Source: Diphasiastrum complanatum (Eukaryota; Streptophyta; Lycopodiopsida; Lycopodiales; Lycopodiaceae). From it: a DNA stretch of 64,000 bases. Shown here in pieces: positions 59,687 through 64,000 of the stretch. How positions within the stretch are numbered: position 1 is the first letter of the stretch; every line of letters begins with the position of its first letter. The notes under the pieces were generated by a model. It saw nothing but the letters and a program-made list of their open reading frames with translations, was not told the origin of the DNA and ran no database searches. Made by a program: the position numbers and the translations under genes. The stretch covers positions 12,992,540-13,056,539 of the forward strand of contig CM055107.1 of the NCBI GenBank assembly GCA_029204225.1, written 5' to 3'.

Positions 59687-60022
59687 TTTTTTGAAAAATA
59701 TGATGGCCGGCTCAGGCACAGAGCTATCTAAAGCGGCGCAGATAGCCCTGCGCCTGAGGTGGCCATCAGATTTTCCAAAAATATTTGCAAATCTGATGAC
59801 GGCTCAGGCGCAGCCGCGCAGAACCGTCATCAGATATTGAGATCCTATTTTCAGGAATCATACTAGAGCATTGGTTTCAATTCATGGCTATTCATGGATT
59901 CAATGCACCCCGGCGCAGATAGCTCTGCGCCTGAGCCGTCATCAGATATTAAGATCCTATTTTTAGGAATCATACTAGAGCGTTGGTTTCAATTCATGGC
60001 TATTCGTGGATTCAATGCACAT
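59687..60022. repeat. cluster of hairpin repeats and a 112-bp direct duplication
   Basis: Hairpin at 59701-59768: 29-bp arms (TGATGGCCGGCTCAGG ... against ... CCTGAGGTGGCCATCA) with four mismatches and a 10-base loop, extendable on both sides. A second inverted pair ATCTGATGACGG/CCGTCATCAGAT lies at 59791-59835. A unit (CGTCATCAGATATT, TTCAATTCATGGCTATTC, TGGATTCAATGCAC) is repeated at 59825-59907 and 59937-60020 with a 112-bp period. The motif GGCGCAGATAGC(C/T)CTGCGCCTGAG recurs in both. No coding. Confidence 0.7.
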
Positions 60023-60493
60023 TGATGAACAATAGAGCTATTTTTTGCATTTCTATGGATTTTTTTAGATGCGTGGATTTTCTCGAAATGTTTCTGGTGC
60101 CGCAAGTTAATGTACCTCTGTTGTAACTTGAGTGGTTCGAAAATAGGATCGTCCCTCTTATGGTACTCAGCCCAGATACCGCTTAGTTGGTCCGGGGTGA
60201 GTTTAGTGTCAACTGACCCGGCATGGTGTTTCACAACACCAGCAATACGATGCAAAGGGGCACACCGCTGGCAAATTCAACCAGTTCCCCAGCTTGAATC
60301 TAATAGTTTGATCCAGAAACACGTGCCATTCCATCTCCCACCGAGACCACTGGACCGATCTTATCCACTGGCAACTTGGTTGGTGTGCAAGCAACCTGTT
60401 GTCCAACATGTTAACCCCCAGCAGAAGTTTTGTTTCTCGGTGGGAGATGGAATGGCACGTGTTTCTGGATCGAACTACTAAATTCAATAGCAA
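59989..60493 (-). pseudogene. unrecognised coding remnant, perhaps the 5' part of the 57-59 kb gene
   Basis: Two minus-strand frames, 60493-60209 (S-V-Q-W-S-R-W-E-M-E-W-H-V-F-L-D-Q) and 60255-59989 (G-V-V-K-H-H-A-G-S-V-D-T-K-L ... I-W-A-E-Y-H-K-R-D-D-P-I), look like protein-coding sequence joined by a frameshift. The composition resembles the unknown minus-strand frames at 57301-58833, which lie downstream in the same orientation. Family unknown. The sequence around W-E-M-E-W-H-V-F-L-D-Q is present twice as an inverted repeat. Confidence 0.4.
60294..60487. repeat. 53-bp inverted repeat with 37-bp perfect core
   Basis: Left arm 60294-60346 and right arm 60435-60487. The inner 37 bp (60310-60346 and 60435-60471) are perfect complements (GATCCAGAAACACGTGCC ... 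/ ... GGCACGTGTTTCTGGATC); the outer part has about three mismatches. The spacer is 88 bp. Confidence 0.9.
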
Positions 60494-61627
60494 TGACAGA
60501 CTACAATCTAAGATTCTTATGCCAGTAATAATCTAGCAGATCGATTACTGGAGGACCGTCTATCAAAAAGCCATGGTAATGACTAGTAACCACGACTGTC
60601 CATGCTCAATCAGGTATATCACAAGCTGCGACTTTTTGAGTCCATTTCTCAAGTTGTGGGTTGAAGATGACCTGAGCTGTTGGTGCTGAAAGTTTGGCTT
60701 ATTTCGTTCAGCAGATCAACCAATTACAAGTGACTGTCTCCTAAATCTCAATTAAGTAACTAAAAATTGATAAGGTTTTAAATTTATCATACACACTGAG
60801 AAAAGTATATTGTACATTTTTCAGGTGTAAGTATATGCTTAACATTCATCTATGATAGTCAAGACAGTATCATTGCTTTTATATACCTTTCATAATCTGT
60901 TTCAATATCGCCAATGCTGTTTAGGACAATATATGAAAAGGCGAACAATTATAGGAGTTGAGCCTCTTGTTGAATAAGTTGTTGTTTTTACAACAAGATG
61001 CAAATACTCAACATAAAGAATAAATTCTTATTGAATGACCTCCAATGTGGCCTCGAAAAAATTGTATATATTGTTGACAGAAAGTGCATGTTATATGCCT
61101 TCAAGACATGCAAATCTTGTCACAGTATGAGTGGAACTTGTCGTCAAACATGCACGTGTATTGCCTCTAAATCAACCACCAGCTCGTGAGCTGCCAGGGT
61201 TGTCAAATGGACTTCTGTGTCATGTTGAGGCACATGGATGATAACTGAAAGTCACGACACCATCCTAGATGGGTCAAATGCATCAAGGTTCATCAAAGGC
61301 ATCAGACCCAGAAATTGCCATGTGACCCTAAGGACCAAAATGGTGACTAGAGGACATAAATAGTAGTCTGCAACAATGAGAAGCTTAATTTTCACCATTA
61401 GCAGTGATCGGAAGCTTTATTTCACCATCGGAAAAAAGAAACATGTTTGAATTCTCAAAGCCCCATTTTGACATGGGCATTTTAAGGGTCAAGTAAATGT
61501 TATATTTGATTATGTGAAAGGTGCAAAATATGGCTGATATTTGAACAAGACTGCACGTTATCTCTTTGACACGCTAATTATTGAAGAACAATGCACAAAA
61601 CTACTCTACATTATATAATAATCAAAT
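60494..61627. other. no recognisable gene
   Basis: AT-rich with short frames only; no repeat terminus or RNA gene seen. Confidence 0.4.
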
Positions 61628-61676
61628 TTAATTTAACATGTCATTTGTGTGCTCTTGCAATCTTGGTAGCGTTATC

Positions 61677-62183
61677 TCACTGGAGATGGATGGCCATGGA
61701 TCTATTAATATCCTCTGTGAGTGAAGCAATGGGTATAGCTCCTGATAGATCAAAATAGTAATGCTCCAAATCAAATGATTCATTGTCCAAATTTGGCCAC
61801 ATTCCAGTTGTTTCCAACTCATCATTCTGTTCCAAGAGAGCATCGTTATGTTGGAATATGAACAACTCATATTCGTTCTGTTGTAAGCAATGATGATCCT
61901 CAGTTTGATTTCCAAAGATAAATTTGTCATGTATACAATGTTGTAAGCAGTGATTATCTTCAGTTCGATCTCCAAAGACAAATTCGTCATATATACAATG
62001 ATAGGCAGTACTATTATTAATCTCAAAAGCTCTCAAGTCAACAATATTGGAAGATAAGTCAAAATCCATATGTTGTTGATGTTGAGACATGATTGGATGT
62101 TCAAGAGACATATTCTGCAATTCCTTGATTCCTTTCAATCCTTCATCCGTTGAAGAATTTTTCCCTGAAATACTTTCGTTCAA
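61677..62183 (-). pseudogene. unrecognised ORF with two 20-residue repeats, downstream of a Ty3 gag fragment
   Basis: 168 codons on the minus strand. A 60-bp unit is duplicated exactly in tandem (61881-61940 and 61941-62000), giving H-C-I-(Y/H)-D-(E/K)-F-(V/I)-F-G ... T-E-D-(N/H)-H-C-L-Q twice. It follows the gag frame after a frame change. The function is unknown; it may be the C-terminal part of the gag or an added ORF. Confidence 0.4.
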
Positions 62184-62830
62184 ACCAGTACCTTGATGAG
62201 CTTAAAATTGACATATTGATAGTTCTAGAGAGTTTTGCTAATGGAGAGTTGAACACACTAGTGTAGGAATTTCTTCTTGCTGAGACTCCAATTTGATCCG
62301 TAGTTGCATCTTTTGTTGTCTTATCCTTAGATCTCAAATTAACGCCTTTTGCGTTACATCTGCCAAAGTTGGATTTACTTGAAGTACTTTTATCCAAATG
62401 TTGACGGATGTGATTTTGAAGTAGATAGTGTTGGATAGATAACTCTTCATCAAGACACCTCTGTTTAGATGCTACCAGACAAAATCTTGTATTATATGCC
62501 TTTACTGAACCAGTTTGTTCTAGCATATACCAAGAGTCCATATAATAATCTATAGATATTTATGTACAAAACTCTTTGAAATCGTCCCACGACTTCGGTT
62601 CATACTCTGGATGACGTGATACTTCTGCCACCAATCATAGGCTTTTTCTCGAAAATAGGATACTGCTATGGGAATCTTACCCTGATCAGAGATAGGATGT
62701 AATCGAAGATTCTCATCGACAATAGATGTTGGCTGATTCTGATGAATCCCCAAGATACTCGGATAGAGCAACTCAAGAGCACCTCTCACCTTAGACCGAG
62801 GAGGTCTCTGAGAAGACGAGACAAACGAAG
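62143..62830 (-). pseudogene. gag: Ty3/gypsy-type gag fragment
   Basis: 62789-62550 contains K-I-P-I-A-V-S-Y-F-R-E-K-A-Y-D-W-W, and 62541-62143 contains L-E-Q-T-G-S-V-K-A-Y-N-T-R-F; together these are the two core blocks of the retrotransposon gag family (PF03732 type: A-x-x-W-W ... Q-x-x-S-V-x-x-Y-x-x-x-F). A stop and frame change separate them. The upstream frame extends to about 62830 (S-Q-R-P-P-R-S-K). No zinc knuckle or protease follows. Confidence 0.7.
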
Positions 62831-63384
62831 ACTGAGAGCCGAGAAATGCTAGTTAGGAATGGCAAGCAAGAATTGTGTAAGTCTCGTGGTGAATCCCGAA
62901 AGATGGAATGACCATGTAGGAACTAGTATTTCTAGGTAAATGTAATAATTGCAAGTAGACCCCTCTTGAAGAAAGTAGAGTGAGCCACCTTTTGATGGTG
63001 ACTACTAGTGGAGAGCATTATTCCACTTGTAATTTGTGAAATGTGGAAATTCCACTAGGATGCCACCTAAGAAGCTCTCTTGCTTATTTAAGAGACTCCC
63101 TCTTTGTGTAGAGGAACTTTTTGCATTGTATCTACTCCATGCTTAATAAGAAGATTTCCCATGAATTTGATGCTACACTAAGCTCCTTGATCATGATGGT
63201 TTTCTTGAGTGATGCCCCTATGATCATGCCCTTCCATTCATATTGTGTGTGGTTGTGGATTTAGAGTGGATTAGTTTTCTTGCTTTCCTACAGTGTGGAT
63301 TAGATTTCATGTTTTCTTGTGGATTAATGTAGGAGCCAGCATTCAAGTAAACTAAATAGGCTAGGTGGCATAAATCTTGCATAT
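62831..63384. other. non-coding stretch beside the minisatellite
   Basis: No gene or terminus could be recognised. It may be leader or LTR sequence of the gag-bearing element on its left. Confidence 0.35.
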
Positions 63385-64000
63385 TCTTGCTCCGGTCGAG
63401 CTTTGACCTGATTGCTTCGATTGAGATCTGATCGAATCCCTCCAGTTGAGATTTGATCATTGCCTTTAGTTCCGGTCAAGATTTGAGCGAGCACTTCGGC
63501 TCCGGTCGAGATTTCAGCGTGCACTTCGGCTCCGGTCGAGATCTGAGTGGGCACTTCAACTCCGGTCGAGATCTCAACGAGCACTTTGGTCGAGATTCCA
63601 GCGAGCGCTCCGGTCGAGATTCCAAAGAAGCGCTTCGATCGAGATTCCATAAAAATGCTTCGGTCGAGATTCCAGAAAAACACTTCAGTCAAGATTCCAG
63701 AAAAATGCTTTGGTTGAGATTTAAGATGGGCCTCCGATTGAGAGTTTATTGAGGTCTCCGGTTGAGAGTGAGGTGAGGCCTTCGGTTGACATGGAAGTTG
63801 TGCCTCCGGTTGAGATTTCAGCTGGGCCGCCGGTTGAGAGTGAGGTGAGGCCTTTGGTTGAGATGTAACACAGGGGCTCCAGTTGAGATGTAACACAGGG
63901 CTCCGGTTGAGAGTTGGTGAGGCCTTCGGTTGAGATTTCAGCTGGGCTTCCGGTTGAGAGTGAGGTGAGGACTTCGGTTGAGATTTCAGTTGGGCCTCCA
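63385..64000 (+). repeat. minisatellite, about 24 copies of a 25-33 bp unit, running off the window
   Basis: Units of the form (G/C)(C/T)TCCGGT(C/T)GAGAT(T/C)T(C/G)A... run to the right edge. The left half (about 63390-63680) mostly has GGTCGAGAT; the right half (about 63700-64000) mostly has GGTTGAGAT or GGTTGAGAGTGAGGTGAGG. Open frames on both strands are by-products of units close to 30 bp. Confidence 0.9.

Noticed and set aside
63324-63896. 190-codon repetitive ORF on the minus strand and 99-codon ORF on the plus strand
   Set aside because: Both are open because the minisatellite unit is close to 30 bp and lacks stops; the frame drifts between units and no start or promoter context is seen.
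63385-64000. CRISPR-like array
   Set aside because: Units are directly adjacent and diverge gradually without unique spacers, and the DNA is eukaryotic.

Overview
This window is AT-rich nuclear DNA of a land plant. Two host genes can be read as spliced genes, and most of the rest is transposable-element DNA. The plant origin rests on a vacuolar-type two-pore potassium channel (TPK) with C-terminal EF-hands, a plant-type MMS21/HPY2 SUMO ligase, Ty1-copia elements primed by initiator tRNA-Met, long dinucleotide arrays and multi-kilobase introns. The species cannot be named from this sequence.

Layout. 1-1070: the 3' end of a copia element and its 3' LTR. 4038-7762 (minus): TPK gene in two exons, with a 2.25 kb intron that carries a tRNA-derived mini-SINE; its upstream region is built of degenerate repeats. 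8.3-18.9 kb: non-coding DNA with (GA)n, (TC)n and (GT)n arrays. 18881-31777 (minus): MMS21/HPY2 in seven small exons over 12.9 kb; its introns hold a copia gag fossil, a hAT-like MITE candidate, small tandem repeats and a (GA)n array. 32.3-32.4 kb: a second mini-SINE.

32.8-54.6 kb is a nest of copia elements. Old element C (minus) has its LTR split by element A (plus, target duplication CTATT). Element A is split by young element B (minus, target duplication AAGGA, LTRs 99.2% identical, polyprotein broken by one stop codon). Further right, C is entered by element D (plus). The gag of D is interrupted by a 1.6 kb gag-only element G (target duplication GTTCT); removing G restores the D reading frame. 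Rearranged fragments F and E follow.

54.6-64 kb: two more mini-SINEs, a possible Ty3-type LTR, an unrecognised antisense coding region with a coiled-coil segment, another copia gag fragment, a hairpin-repeat cluster, a long inverted repeat, a Ty3/gypsy gag fragment and, at the window edge, a minisatellite of about 30-bp units.

The two host genes do not form a pathway. TPK would release K+ from the vacuole under Ca2+ and 14-3-3 control. MMS21 is the SUMO E3 of the SMC5/6 genome-maintenance complex. The most informative points are the spliced gene models, the four mini-SINE copies with clear 14-18 bp target duplications that all begin with CATT, the dated nest C>A>B and C>D>G, and the antisense unknown ORF.
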